A DNA stretch of 41,902 nucleotides, from assembly GCA_902519845.1 (NCBI GenBank), contig CABYLQ010000004.1, forward strand, positions 72,001 through 113,902, written 5' to 3'. The first letter of the stretch is position 1. Every line of letters starts with the position of its first letter. Under the pieces are notes generated by a model. It ran no database searches. It saw only the letters and a list, made by a program, of their open reading frames with translations, and was not told the origin of the DNA. Positions 1-8,063 of the stretch are shown in pieces. Source of the stretch: an uncultured Candidatus Actinomarina sp. GTDB lineage: Bacteria; Actinomycetota; Acidimicrobiia; Actinomarinales; Actinomarinaceae. The translations under genes were made by a program, and so were the position numbers.

Positions 1-2
1 CA

Positions 3-158
3 ATTCTTTGGACTACTGTACTTGTTTCAAGAATTATTTCCTTATTAATAAAAGGAGATGTAACAATTGACTTATATTTCTTTTTCGGGATACTTACAGA
101 ATTCTTAATTGCACCATCACTTATTTTGTTTCGAAACAAGCTAATTAAAGATAGTTAA
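3..158 (+). CDS. C-terminal end of a small membrane protein (partial)
   Basis: An open plus-strand frame runs in from the left edge and stops with TAA at 156-158, giving 51 residues. Two hydrophobic stretches (ILWTTVLVSRIISLL and FFFGILTEFLIAPSLILF) are joined by a short polar loop, and the tail is basic (RNKLIKDS). This looks like the last two helices of a small integral membrane protein. The arrangement loosely recalls DUF4345-type four-helix proteins, but that is a guess. Its stop codon abuts the stop of the convergent hydrolase gene at 159 with no spacer. Confidence 0.55.
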   Translation: MLWTTVLVSRIISLLIKGDVTIDLYFFFGILTEFLIAPSLILFRNKLIKDS

Positions 159-1073
159 TTAGTTATTGGTTAAGTAATTTCTGATACCATTAATCTGCAT
201 TATGAAATTGCCATTTCCAATATAATTTTCTATTGTTTCACTTTCAATGTCTAATGATTCATAATTTTTAGTTAACCACTGTACTAATTCATTACTTGCT
301 TCATCATCACTCATATGTTCAATATTGTTTATAAACATTATCCAATTTTCAATGCTTTCCTTTGCCTCGGTTATAAGTTGATAGGGTTTTTTGTGTATAC
401 CAAAATGTGCAATTGCTAGCTGATTAATTTCTAAATTTTTAAGACTGTCTAAAGTTTGGAATAGTGTTTCCTTATTAAAGTCAGGTGGAGGAAGATTCGG
501 TTGAACAAAATCGCCATGCGGGTAAATTAATCCAAGTGTATCACCCATAAATAATGTCCCTGAGTATTCATCATAAAAAGTGTAATGATGCTTGGCATGT
601 CCAGGACTATATAAAGCTTTAAGATTTCTATTAATGTCAAGCTTTATATCGGCTCCGTCATTAAGTGACTTAATATTTTCTATAGGGATAGGTTTTATTT
701 CACCCCAGTTTTTTTTAAGCCATTCTTCAGTGTATACATCACTTACTGCCCTCCATAACCTTTCTGGGTTTGGTAAGTGTTTAATACCTAACTCATGCAC
801 ATAAACAAAATTATCTTTATATTTTTCATTTAAATGTCCAATACCACCTACATGATCAAGATGTAAATGTGTAATAGCTGTTCTTTTAATATTGTTTATT
901 CCAAGAGATTCTAATGCTGAAATCAAATATGGAAATGAATTCGAAGGTCCAACTTCAATTAGAATTGGATCTGATGAATCTATGTAATAACATGACATTC
1001 TTTCTGTCTTGCCTTCCATATGAACATCTATTTGATATATATCATTATCAAATTTAGTTACATCAGTGTTCAT
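159..1073 (-). CDS. MBL-fold metal-dependent hydrolase (glyoxalase II-like)
   Basis: A 304-residue metallo-beta-lactamase-fold protein. The metal signature HLHLDH is at residues 69-74, a third metal His is in SPGHAKHH, the bridging Asp is in FMGDTLG, and a late His is in IAHFGIHK. The full set argues for an active two-metal hydrolase of the glyoxalase II / flavodoxin-like branch; the substrate cannot be told. There is no signal peptide, so it is probably cytoplasmic. It is divergent from the GGT-like gene with only 35 bases between start codons, and its stop abuts the partial gene on the left. No Shine-Dalgarno site is visible before the ATG. Confidence 0.85.
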   Translation of the reverse strand: MNTDVTKFDNDIYQIDVHMEGKTERMSCYYIDSSDPILIEVGPSNSFPYLISALESLGINNIKRTAITHLHLDHVGGIGHLNEKYKDNFVYVHELGIKHLPNPERLWRAVSDVYTEEWLKKNWGEIKPIPIENIKSLNDGADIKLDINRNLKALYSPGHAKHHYTFYDEYSGTLFMGDTLGLIYPHGDFVQPNLPPPDFNKETLFQTLDSLKNLEINQLAIAHFGIHKKPYQLITEAKESIENWIMFINNIEHMSDDEASNELVQWLTKNYESLDIESETIENYIGNGNFIMQINGIRNYLTNN

Positions 1074-1097
1074 ATATACATTTTTGCATACAAAAGT

Positions 1098-1103
1098 TAT
1101 AAA
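1098..1103 (+). promoter_or_regulatory. Possible -10 element, leaderless start of GGT-like gene
   Basis: TATAAA lies 5 bases before the ATG at 1109, and no Shine-Dalgarno site is present. A transcript from here would start at or next to the start codon. The hexamer lacks the final T, so this is weaker than the sites listed for other genes. Confidence 0.35.
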
Positions 1104-1108
1104 CTACA

Positions 1109-2548
1109 ATGTTTACAATGAATGTTTCATTAGCAAGTACTGCAGAATATAGTTCAAAAGCAGCTGAATCTGTAAGTGATTTAAAACCTAACGCAGCGGA
1201 TATTTTGATTACGAGTGTTATTACTTCAATGGTAACTGACCTTGGAGTAGTTTCTCCGACAGCGTCAGGATTACTAACTTTTTACGATGGTCAAAAGAAT
1301 ACAACTCATACGGTGGATGGTTATTTCGTAGCCCCCAAATCATTTAATGGAAACGATCATGAAGAACATAGAATTTCAATGACGTATGGAGGTCAAGTAG
1401 AGACATGTAAGGGTGGAAATACATTTGCTGTTCCAGGAATCTATAAAATATTAGATATAGTTTATGAAAGATATGCTTCACTTCCTCTTGATAAACTATT
1501 AGAGTATCCAATAAAAATTTCTAAAGAAGGTTTTAAATTAACCCAACCAACAAAAGATTATTTCATTCACTCACTTAAACCCATGTTTATGTGGCATGAA
1601 TATTCGAAATCAACTTTGAACAACGTTAATGAAGATCTGGAAAACGGTATCGTAAAACTAGATAAATTATCAGACACACTTAACCATATGTCTATTGAAG
1701 GATTCAATGATTTTTATATTGGTGATATATCAAAATCAATTATTCAAACACTGGAAATAGAAGGTGGGCATGCAACTGCTGATGACTTTGTTAATTATCA
1801 GTTAATTGAGGAAAGTAAGTTTAATTATCAATATAAAGATTTATATTTAACTGGTCATGCAGGTCCATCTATAGGAGGTTTAATGGTCCTTAAATACCTA
1901 AATGGACTGACAAGTGAGTCTGATGATTTAGAACAAGCTCTTAAAAATGTGTATTTAGAGAGACAAAACAAATATGAATTTTTTGGAGAAAGACGAAATG
2001 TAATAAATAACGAAATTTCAAAAATATCTCAATCATCATCAACAATTCAAGTAAATACATCAGATGAAAACAATTTTCATTTTTCAATTACTTTTTCTAG
2101 TGGATATGGCTCTGGAGTATTGTGTAAAAATACAGGTATGTACTTTAATAACTCCTTGGGTGAGGTTGAACTCAATCCGCAGGGATTTCTTGGTGATACA
2201 AAGGGAGATAGGTTAATTTCAAACATGAGCCCATTAATTATTGAAACAAATGATGGGATTTGCACTATTGGTTCACCTGGAGCAGACAGGATCAGTTCTG
2301 CAATAGCTCAAGTTTTAAAAAACTTTACTGATGGTGATAGTTGGCAGGAAGCCATAAATAAACCAAGATTTCATGTAAATTCTGATGGAGGAGTACGAGC
2401 AGAGCCAGGCTATAAAAATATAAATAAGGATACAACAGTAACAGAACCATTTGATATGTATTTTGGGGGTGTTTGTGTAACTGGAAATACCAATGGAATT
2501 TTTAGCTTTGGAGATAAGAGACGAGGAAATACTTCTTGGAAAAATTAA
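1109..2548 (+). CDS. Gamma-glutamyltransferase-family protein, altered active site
   Basis: A 479-residue protein collinear with gamma-glutamyltransferases, which move or hydrolyse the gamma-glutamyl group of glutathione-like compounds. Recognisable blocks are GNTFAVPGIYKILD, GGHATADDFVNYQ, GPSIGGLMVLKYL, SSGYGSGV and GSPGADRISSAIAQVL. Aligning back from SGYGSG without gaps places SS-T (residues about 310-313) where the family has the self-cleavage and nucleophile motif TTH. The oxyanion motif LSSM reads ISNM. A Ser nucleophile may work, or the protein may be a non-classical or inactive member. The protein begins at the first homologous strand with no signal peptide, unlike secreted GGTs. It overlaps the SURF1 gene by 13 bases. 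Confidence 0.8.
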   Translation: MFTMNVSLASTAEYSSKAAESVSDLKPNAADILITSVITSMVTDLGVVSPTASGLLTFYDGQKNTTHTVDGYFVAPKSFNGNDHEEHRISMTYGGQVETCKGGNTFAVPGIYKILDIVYERYASLPLDKLLEYPIKISKEGFKLTQPTKDYFIHSLKPMFMWHEYSKSTLNNVNEDLENGIVKLDKLSDTLNHMSIEGFNDFYIGDISKSIIQTLEIEGGHATADDFVNYQLIEESKFNYQYKDLYLTGHAGPSIGGLMVLKYLNGLTSESDDLEQALKNVYLERQNKYEFFGERRNVINNEISKISQSSSTIQVNTSDENNFHFSITFSSGYGSGVLCKNTGMYFNNSLGEVELNPQGFLGDTKGDRLISNMSPLIIETNDGICTIGSPGADRISSAIAQVLKNFTDGDSWQEAINKPRFHVNSDGGVRAEPGYKNINKDTTVTEPFDMYFGGVCVTGNTNGIFSFGDKRRGNTSWKN

Positions 2549-3237
2549 ATAACCTGCCTCATAAAAACTTGTTTTACTTAGGGTTTATTGTTGTATTAAT
2601 CTTTCTTTCATTGTCGTATTGGCAACTCACTCGATACCAAGAAGATAAGTCAATTATGGAGTCCATAGAATCACAGGACAATGTAAACAAAATTAGTGTT
2701 ACAGAGTTGAATGATATTAATAATTATTTTGAAGAATTTACGAAGATTGAGTTGAAAGATAATCTAGAAAATATCAGCTTATTACGGACATGGTATTTAC
2801 GATCCCGTGTTCACAACGGAGAAAATGGTTATCACCTTATAAACTTATACAAAACAAACTTAAACCAATTTTTTTTGGTTAATAACGGATGGGTTCCGTT
2901 AGATAAAATTGCTGATACATCATTAAAATATCAAACTTCAAATTTTAAAGGTAGGTTGTTAGATTATGATGTCCAAGGAGTTGGGCAAGATGATATACCT
3001 GATTCAGAATATTTATTTAGGATTGATAAAGATTTCATAGAAAGTGAAACGAACGTAATCCTTCCTAATAAATATATTGTGTTAATAGATTCATGCGGTA
3101 GTGGTGTAGAGTGTATAAATTTAGAAGAACCTTATGATGCTCCACACTTAAGTTATGCATTTCAATGGGCATTTTTTGCTATTTGTTTAAGTATTGTTGT
3201 ATTGAGAAGAAATAATTTAATTACGTGGAAAAAATAA
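2536..3237 (+). CDS. SURF1 family cytochrome oxidase assembly protein
   Basis: A 233-residue SURF1-like protein, a membrane factor for assembly of haem-copper cytochrome c oxidase. It has the family's layout: an N-terminal helix (FYLGFIVVLIFLSLSYWQL), an extracytoplasmic domain with typical segments (GENGYHLIN, FLVNNGWVP, YIVLID) and a C-terminal helix after HLSYAFQWAFFAI. In the family the two helices flank the domain on the outer face. The chosen start is TTG at 2536, inside the preceding gene, and the end overlaps the next gene by 13 bases, so the three genes look translationally coupled. It implies that the organism respires aerobically. Confidence 0.88.
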   Translation: MEKLNNLPHKNLFYLGFIVVLIFLSLSYWQLTRYQEDKSIMESIESQDNVNKISVTELNDINNYFEEFTKIELKDNLENISLLRTWYLRSRVHNGENGYHLINLYKTNLNQFFLVNNGWVPLDKIADTSLKYQTSNFKGRLLDYDVQGVGQDDIPDSEYLFRIDKDFIESETNVILPNKYIVLIDSCGSGVECINLEEPYDAPHLSYAFQWAFFAICLSIVVLRRNNLITWKK

Positions 3238-4118
3238 ATATTAATAAGGTTACGTTATCTTACGAAACAGTCGGTGAGGGGAGTGACGTATTACTTCTTC
3301 ATGGGTTTCCTTCAAATTTGTTTATGTGGGAAAAAATTAAAAATGATTTAGTTAACAATGGATACAGAGTTACGATCGTAGAACAAAGAGGTTACCCATT
3401 ATCAAGATTAGATAATTCAAAAATAAGTATGTTCAATATTACAGAGTTATCTAAAGATATTGAGGATCTAGTTAAAACACTTAAACTTGATCAAAATCTA
3501 ACACTTGTTGGGCATGATTGGGGATCTATAGTTGCATGGGCAATTGTCTCACGAGAAAATATCACGATTCAAAAACTAATTTCAATTTGTGGAGGTACAG
3601 AGTTTCCAACTTCAAATGTTTATTCTGAATTAAATTATGATGGCAAGCCTCACTATATATCATCATTTCAAGATGTAAAAAAATCATCGCTAATTATTGA
3701 TAATAATCTAGAGTCTTTCTTTAGATCTTCATATAGATTAAATAATCAAAATAACATTAACCCTGATCTTTCACTAGAAAATGTATTTATTAAAAACCAA
3801 GTTAATAAGTCAATTTTTGAAGATAGTGATATTGATAAGCTTGTAAAGCATTTTAAAGGGTTATCAATTGATCAACCTTTATCATGGTATGCAAATATTG
3901 ATCTAAATTTTGAACTATCCGCTCAATGGAGAAAGCTAGTAAAAACTCCTGTAATTTTTATTTTTGGAGAAATTGATGATGCTGTAAAGTTAAATGAAAA
4001 AATGTTTGAAAGACTTAGTCAGTCTGGTACAAATGTTACAATAAATGAAATAACAGGGGCAGGACATTGGCTACCAATCACCCATAAGGAGAGTGTCTTG
4101 AAGGAAATATATGCATAA
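3225..4118 (+). CDS. Alpha/beta hydrolase, epoxide-hydrolase-like
   Basis: A 297-residue alpha/beta hydrolase. The oxyanion motif is in LLLHGFPSNLFMW (about residues 24-36). The nucleophile elbow is GHDWGSIVAW, with Asp rather than Ser, as in epoxide hydrolases and haloalkane dehalogenases. The acid is probably in GEIDDAV and the general base His is in GAGHWLP. Asp nucleophile plus HGFP favours an epoxide hydrolase; the substrate is unknown. It starts with GTG at 3225 inside the SURF1 gene and is the last gene of this coupled group, since add follows after a 44-base gap with its own promoter-like site. Confidence 0.82.
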   Translation: MEKININKVTLSYETVGEGSDVLLLHGFPSNLFMWEKIKNDLVNNGYRVTIVEQRGYPLSRLDNSKISMFNITELSKDIEDLVKTLKLDQNLTLVGHDWGSIVAWAIVSRENITIQKLISICGGTEFPTSNVYSELNYDGKPHYISSFQDVKKSSLIIDNNLESFFRSSYRLNNQNNINPDLSLENVFIKNQVNKSIFEDSDIDKLVKHFKGLSIDQPLSWYANIDLNFELSAQWRKLVKTPVIFIFGEIDDAVKLNEKMFERLSQSGTNVTINEITGAGHWLPITHKESVLKEIYA

Positions 4119-4148
4119 ACATTCCAACTCTCTTTGTCCTATAATATA

Positions 4149-4154
4149 TATTAT
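4149..4154 (+). promoter_or_regulatory. Likely -10 element of add
   Basis: TATTAT lies 8 bases before the ATG at 4163. A second candidate, TATAAT, is at 4140-4145. There is no Shine-Dalgarno site in between, so a leaderless or near-leaderless message is likely. Confidence 0.5.
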
Positions 4155-4162
4155 GTTGCGTT

Positions 4163-5113
4163 ATGAATAAGGCTGTGCTACATGATCATCTAGATGGCGG
4201 ATTAAGGGCTATAACGGCTAAAGAATTAGCAATCAAAGATAATTACAAACCGTTAATTGAAGTTGAAGATATAGAAAGTTTTTTTAATCGAGAATCTTCG
4301 ACATCTCTTGAGGACTATCTAGAAGCTTTTGTACATACAACAGCATTAATGTCTAATTATGACAATCTTGAAAGAATTGCTTTTGAAGCAGCTGAAGATA
4401 TGCATTTTTGTGGAATTACACTTTATGAAAGTAGGTATGCTCCCCTATATTCTGTTAATAACAACTTACTAATAAAAGACGTAATACATGCAATAAACTC
4501 TGGCTTTAAACAAGCTGAAAATTTGTATGGAATTAAATCCGGCCTGATTCTATGTGGAATGAGGAATGATAAAGAAAATGTTTCGCAAGTTAGCGAAATA
4601 GCTATTGATTTTAAGGATCAGATAATTGGTTTTGACATAGCTGGACCTGAATATAATTTCTCACCTTCACTATTTGCAGATGAATTTAATAAATTAAAAA
4701 TAAATGGAATAAACTTAACAATTCATGCTGGTGAAGGTGATGGGGTTAATTCTATTCAAGATGCCCTTGATAACGGAGCTAAACGTATTGGCCATGGGGT
4801 AAGAATAATTGAAGATATTGACACATCTAGTAAAAAATTAGGAAAAACTGCAGAATATGTACGAAATAAACAGGTTCCATTAGAAATATGCATAACATCA
4901 AATATTCATACAAATATGTATGAAGAATATAGTAAACATCCAATAAAAGATTTAATTGATCTTGAATTTAATGTAAGCATAAATACTGACAATAGATTAA
5001 TGAGTAATACAAGTATGAAAAAAGAAATAGACATAGCTAAAAATTTAGGAATAAATAATGTAGATAGTATTTTAGAAAATTCAGCTAGCTACAGCTTTTT
5101 GAATGATTTCTGA
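4163..5113 (+). CDS. add: Adenosine deaminase
   Basis: A 316-residue zinc-dependent adenosine deaminase converting (deoxy)adenosine to (deoxy)inosine in purine salvage. The metal motif HDHLDGG is at residues 7-13, the catalytic HAGEGDG lies near residue 190, then comes the conserved RIGHGVRI. The metal Asp is in NTDNRLMSNTSM, a version I associate with actinobacterial Add (many other enzymes have NTDDP). The purine enzyme guaC is encoded elsewhere in this window. The last 33 bases overlap the 3' end of the convergent nuclease-like gene, so there is no intergenic terminator. Confidence 0.93.
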   Translation: MNKAVLHDHLDGGLRAITAKELAIKDNYKPLIEVEDIESFFNRESSTSLEDYLEAFVHTTALMSNYDNLERIAFEAAEDMHFCGITLYESRYAPLYSVNNNLLIKDVIHAINSGFKQAENLYGIKSGLILCGMRNDKENVSQVSEIAIDFKDQIIGFDIAGPEYNFSPSLFADEFNKLKINGINLTIHAGEGDGVNSIQDALDNGAKRIGHGVRIIEDIDTSSKKLGKTAEYVRNKQVPLEICITSNIHTNMYEEYSKHPIKDLIDLEFNVSINTDNRLMSNTSMKKEIDIAKNLGINNVDSILENSASYSFLNDF

Positions 5114-5413
5114 TTCATTTTTACTAAGAATATTATAAAAATCTTGTTCATTTAGTAATTTAAAATTTATTTGAGGATAAAGTTTTTTTGCTAACTTTAA
5201 TTTTTTTCTTTTTTTTGTAATTAAATTTTTATTCATAGTTGTAATTTCAACAAATAAATCTAAGGAAGGTAAATAAAAATCTGGAGTAAACATTTTTTTA
5301 ATAGATCCACTACCCCACTCCAATGGAAAACTCACTGGTTCATAAATCCACTCTATATTAAATAAATCCAAATGATCAGAAAATAGTTTTTCTGATGGAT
5401 GGGCAAATATCAT
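5081..5413 (-). CDS. Small PD-(D/E)XK nuclease-like protein
   Basis: A 110-residue protein with the outline of a minimal restriction-endonuclease-like fold: an early helix with Glu (PSEKLFSDHLDLF), TPDFYLPSLDLFVEITT as the PD...E core, then a Lys-rich helix (KKRKKLKLAKKLYP) and a late strand (INFKLLNEQDF). The usual ExK triad reads ExT, so the catalytic Lys is either missing or supplied by the Lys-rich helix. I believe similar small proteins with a VE-x-TT motif occur in other actinobacteria, but no function is known to me. It starts 4 bases inside the MerR gene and is probably co-translated with it; its tail is antisense to add. Confidence 0.65.
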   Translation of the reverse strand: MIFAHPSEKLFSDHLDLFNIEWIYEPVSFPLEWGSGSIKKMFTPDFYLPSLDLFVEITTMNKNLITKKRKKLKLAKKLYPQINFKLLNEQDFYNILSKNESEIIQKAVAS

Positions 5414-5853
5414 GCATTCGTAGCAGATATTTTCTCTGGATATAGAGAATGAATTTCTGCTTCCGTTTCAGTGTGAATTGGCCCTAGTGAAATACCGAAA
5501 ACTGCTTGCCCTTGTTTTATTAGATCTAACATCTCATTGTTACTTGTTATGACATATATTGATTTTCCATCAGAAAATAAAGATACGTCTGATAAATTGA
5601 TATTCTTACCAAGAATTTGTTTAATATTTTTTAAAGCTAGCCTTATCTTTTGTAAACTTACTCCAGCTTCTCTTAATTTGTTAACTAGTTTTATTTTTAT
5701 AATATCTTGAAATGAATAAATCCTATGGTAACCAGATCCTTTTATATTTCTAATTGAGGCATCGACAAGTTTTGTTGATGTCCAATGATCTAATTGCCTA
5801 TAAGATATCCCAGTAATATTACAAACTTCTGGACCTGTGTAACCCTGTTGCAT
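5410..5853 (-). CDS. MerR family regulator (actinobacterial, next to DUF151)
   Basis: A 147-residue regulator with an N-terminal winged helix-turn-helix: GPEVCNITGISYRQLDHW, then a TKLV turn, a GSGYHRIYSFQDI wing, and a helix LREAGVSLQKIRLALK. No Cys-rich metal site is seen. The sequence type and position match the second MerR gene of the actinobacterial order FHA - ftsR - DUF151 - MerR (Rv1827 to Rv1830 in Mycobacterium tuberculosis). It is therefore a housekeeping regulator rather than a resistance regulator; targets are not visible. It has its own TANNNT element 6 bases before the ATG. Confidence 0.85.
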   Translation of the reverse strand: MQQGYTGPEVCNITGISYRQLDHWTSTKLVDASIRNIKGSGYHRIYSFQDIIKIKLVNKLREAGVSLQKIRLALKNIKQILGKNINLSDVSLFSDGKSIYVITSNNEMLDLIKQGQAVFGISLGPIHTETEAEIHSLYPEKISATNA

Positions 5854-5859
5854 AAGGTA

Positions 5860-5865
5860 AATCTA
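5860..5865 (-). promoter_or_regulatory. Leaderless -10 element of MerR gene
   Basis: On the minus strand TAGATT is followed by six bases (TACCTT) and the ATG at 5853. The spacing equals that seen at der, ispH, pyrG, cmk and others in this window. Confidence 0.55.
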
Positions 5866-5891
5866 CTATGATAAAAGATTAAATCAAGGTT

Positions 5892-6371
5892 TTAAACAAA
5901 ATCCTCTGGTTCTATATTTTCCAAAAAGGACTTAAATTCCTCAATTTCATTGGTTTTATCTTGTATTAAATCAATAGAATTGTTCAAAAATAAATCACCA
6001 TTGACAGAAATTGTTGAGTCAGTTCTAAGAGCTAAAGCTATAGCATCACTAGGCCTAGAAGATAATGAAACCTTTCCTTGGTCACCTAATATAACAATTT
6101 CAGCAAAATATGTATTGTCTTGCAAATCAGAAATTATAACTTCATCAATTGTTGCATTTAATGATTCTACAATGTCAATTATAAGATCATGTGTTTGAGG
6201 TCTTGGATGTTTTATACCTTCCTGAGCGTAAGCAATCGAAACAGCTTCTATAGTCCCTATCCATATAGGCAGAACTTTTTGTGAGGTAGGATCAAGCAAG
6301 AGCATAATAGGTGTTTCTGTATTCTCTTCTAATCTTATGCTGTTGACTTCAACAATAATATTTTTGTTCAT
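5892..6371 (-). CDS. DUF151 bifunctional nuclease domain protein
   Basis: A 159-residue DUF151 (bifunctional nuclease, BFN) protein. Typical segments are PIMLLLDPTSQKVLPIWIG, an HDLIIDIVESLNA stretch and SSRPSDAIALALRT, then a short acidic tail. Plant members have DNase and RNase activity; the bacterial role is unclear. It lies between the D-Ala-D-Ala carboxypeptidase and MerR genes, in the usual actinobacterial place downstream of ftsR. The 46-base gap to the carboxypeptidase stop contains a promoter-like hexamer, so it can be transcribed separately. Confidence 0.88.
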   Translation of the reverse strand: MNKNIIVEVNSIRLEENTETPIMLLLDPTSQKVLPIWIGTIEAVSIAYAQEGIKHPRPQTHDLIIDIVESLNATIDEVIISDLQDNTYFAEIVILGDQGKVSLSSRPSDAIALALRTDSTISVNGDLFLNNSIDLIQDKTNEIEEFKSFLENIEPEDFV

Positions 6372-6377
6372 AATATA

Positions 6378-6383
6378 AGAATA
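6378..6383 (-). promoter_or_regulatory. Leaderless -10 element of DUF151 gene
   Basis: On the minus strand TATTCT, six bases (TATATT), then the ATG at 6371. No Shine-Dalgarno sequence is present. Confidence 0.55.
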
Positions 6384-6417
6384 GAATACTTATTAATTTG
6401 TTAAAAAATATTCAGGA

Positions 6418-7503
6418 TTATTCGTTGTTTTGATTTGCATTAAAAGATAAAAATTTTGTAAAATTAAAATTCCAAATTTTTTTATCTAAAGAATCAGTAA
6501 TTTTAATACTATGAACATTTTCATTTACTTTAAATTCAAGTTTTTTTGTATTTATATTATTTAGATACAAATTATTTTCCGAATATTTATTTCCAAATAC
6601 AGTCCATGATGTCACAGTCTTAATCGTTGAAGTATTAAAAGCATTACGGATAATATAGGCTTCTATATCATCTTCTAATAAAACGTTATTTACAAAAGTA
6701 TCAATTGATAATTTATAAAGTATTTCTGTGTCGGAAAAATGATTATCCTTGCTTTCGTTTACTGTAGATTTGTTTACTATAGTCAATATTTCTCTGTTAT
6801 TTGATAAATTGACTCCTATAAAAGTAAGACCTGCTTCATTTGTCCATCCTGTTTTGAGTCCTAAATAATTATTTTCAATTAATTTATTTGTATTTAAATA
6901 AACTTTATCGCTTCCTTCAATATCAGATATAAAACTTGGTTTCATAATAATGGTTAATAACTCTATATGTTTCACTACTTCTTTAGATAGAATCAGTAAA
7001 TCATTCAGAGTTGTATAGTGATAATCAGAATCTAGTCCATCTGGATTAATAAAATTTGTTCCATTCATACCTAATTCTTTTGCTTTATTGTTCATAAGTG
7101 CAATAAAATCATCGACGTTTCCAGATACAATCATTGATGCAGCAATACAAGCATCGTTGGCTGAATAAATAAGTATAAATTCAAGTAAACTTTCCACTGT
7201 CATTTTCTGACCTGTTTCTAAATATGCAACTTTTCCTTCATAAACATAGTTTTCAGGAAAATTTATTTCAATTAAATCCCCTAAATTATTTGAATCAAGT
7301 AACAATAATGCTGTCATAAGTTTTGTTAAAGATGCAGGGGCAATAGGCTTATCTCCATTATTGATAAACATAATCTCTTCGTTGTCTAAATCATATGACA
7401 AATAGTATTCTGTAGTTAAAAGACCGTCATCAATTTCTTCACTAAGTGCTATTGAGTTAAGAAGAAAAGTGAATACAATTATAAGAGTTATAAATCTTTT
7501 AAT
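6418..7503 (-). CDS. D-alanyl-D-alanine carboxypeptidase (PBP, S11 type), probable ATT start
   Basis: Serine DD-peptidase trimming peptidoglycan stem peptides outside the membrane. All three active-site motifs are present: SLTK in APASLTKLM, SAN in YSANDAC and KTG in GLKTGWTNEAG. The first ATG/GTG/TTG in frame is TTG at 7401, which would remove any export signal. Reading the same frame upstream gives a basic start, a hydrophobic stretch (FITLIIVFTFLLNSIALS) and an acidic mature N-terminus, i.e. a signal peptide. The only sensible start is ATT at 7503, six bases after a GGGAG Shine-Dalgarno site (7510-7514), giving 361 residues and a 16-base overlap with ftsR. It interrupts the usual ftsR-DUF151 adjacency. 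Confidence 0.82.
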   Translation of the reverse strand: MKRFITLIIVFTFLLNSIALSEEIDDGLLTTEYYLSYDLDNEEIMFINNGDKPIAPASLTKLMTALLLLDSNNLGDLIEINFPENYVYEGKVAYLETGQKMTVESLLEFILIYSANDACIAASMIVSGNVDDFIALMNNKAKELGMNGTNFINPDGLDSDYHYTTLNDLLILSKEVVKHIELLTIIMKPSFISDIEGSDKVYLNTNKLIENNYLGLKTGWTNEAGLTFIGVNLSNNREILTIVNKSTVNESKDNHFSDTEILYKLSIDTFVNNVLLEDDIEAYIIRNAFNTSTIKTVTSWTVFGNKYSENNLYLNNINTKKLEFKVNENVHSIKITDSLDKKIWNFNFTKFLSFNANQNNE

Positions 7504-8063
7504 ATGTAACTCCCGATTATTTCTGAAAATTTTTCTACAGATAGCTTTAATTCTTCAGTGTTGCTATCGGTAAATTTAAAAAAAGATTCAAAAAACCCAA
7601 CTCCCCTTTCAGACATCGACTTTAGTACTGATAAGTTTTTTACGCCTAGACCCACAGAAAATAAATGCGCTAATGCAGAAAATCTATCAACATCCTCTTG
7701 GCTATAAATATCTTTATTTGACTCATATTTATAGTCGATTAATTCATCAAAATCTTCTTCTTTTAATCCAGATTTTTTTAATGCTTCATGTTTAGAGTAT
7801 GAGTCTATGGTAATTTTGGATTTTTCAGCCTTACCCAAAAGTAATTGAGGATTATTTTTTATTGCTTTGAGTGTGTAATATTGATTTTCTTGAAGATCTA
7901 ATACTTTTTTAATTTTTAAAATATCTTTTTCAGAAAAATTTCTGGTTCCTCCTTTTGATCTTTTAGGTTTGATCAATCCTTCTTTTTCTAAAAATCTTAT
8001 TCGTGATATAGATATCGATGGAAAGTCTTTTTTAATTAATTTAGATACATCTCCAATATTCAT
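7488..8063 (-). CDS. ftsR: FtsR-type MerR family transcriptional regulator
   Basis: A 191-residue MerR-like regulator of the Rv1828/FtsR family. The N-terminal winged helix reads MNIGDVSKLIKKDFPSISIS then RIRFLEKEGLI and a GGTRNFSEKDI wing; the C-terminal half has a second helical, MerR-like domain (SQEDVDRFSALAHLFSVGL). In Corynebacterium, FtsR activates ftsZ, so a cell-division role is likely here by homology. The start overlaps the FHA gene by 4 bases (ATGA), and FHA-ftsR order is the conserved actinobacterial one. Confidence 0.88.
   Translation of the reverse strand: MNIGDVSKLIKKDFPSISISRIRFLEKEGLIKPKRSKGGTRNFSEKDILKIKKVLDLQENQYYTLKAIKNNPQLLLGKAEKSKITIDSYSKHEALKKSGLKEEDFDELIDYKYESNKDIYSQEDVDRFSALAHLFSVGLGVKNLSVLKSMSERGVGFFESFFKFTDSNTEELKLSVEKFSEIIGSYILKDL

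Noticed and set aside
2077-2265. Minus-strand 62-codon frame within the GGT-like gene
   Set aside because: It overlaps conserved GGT blocks and shows no recognisable features.
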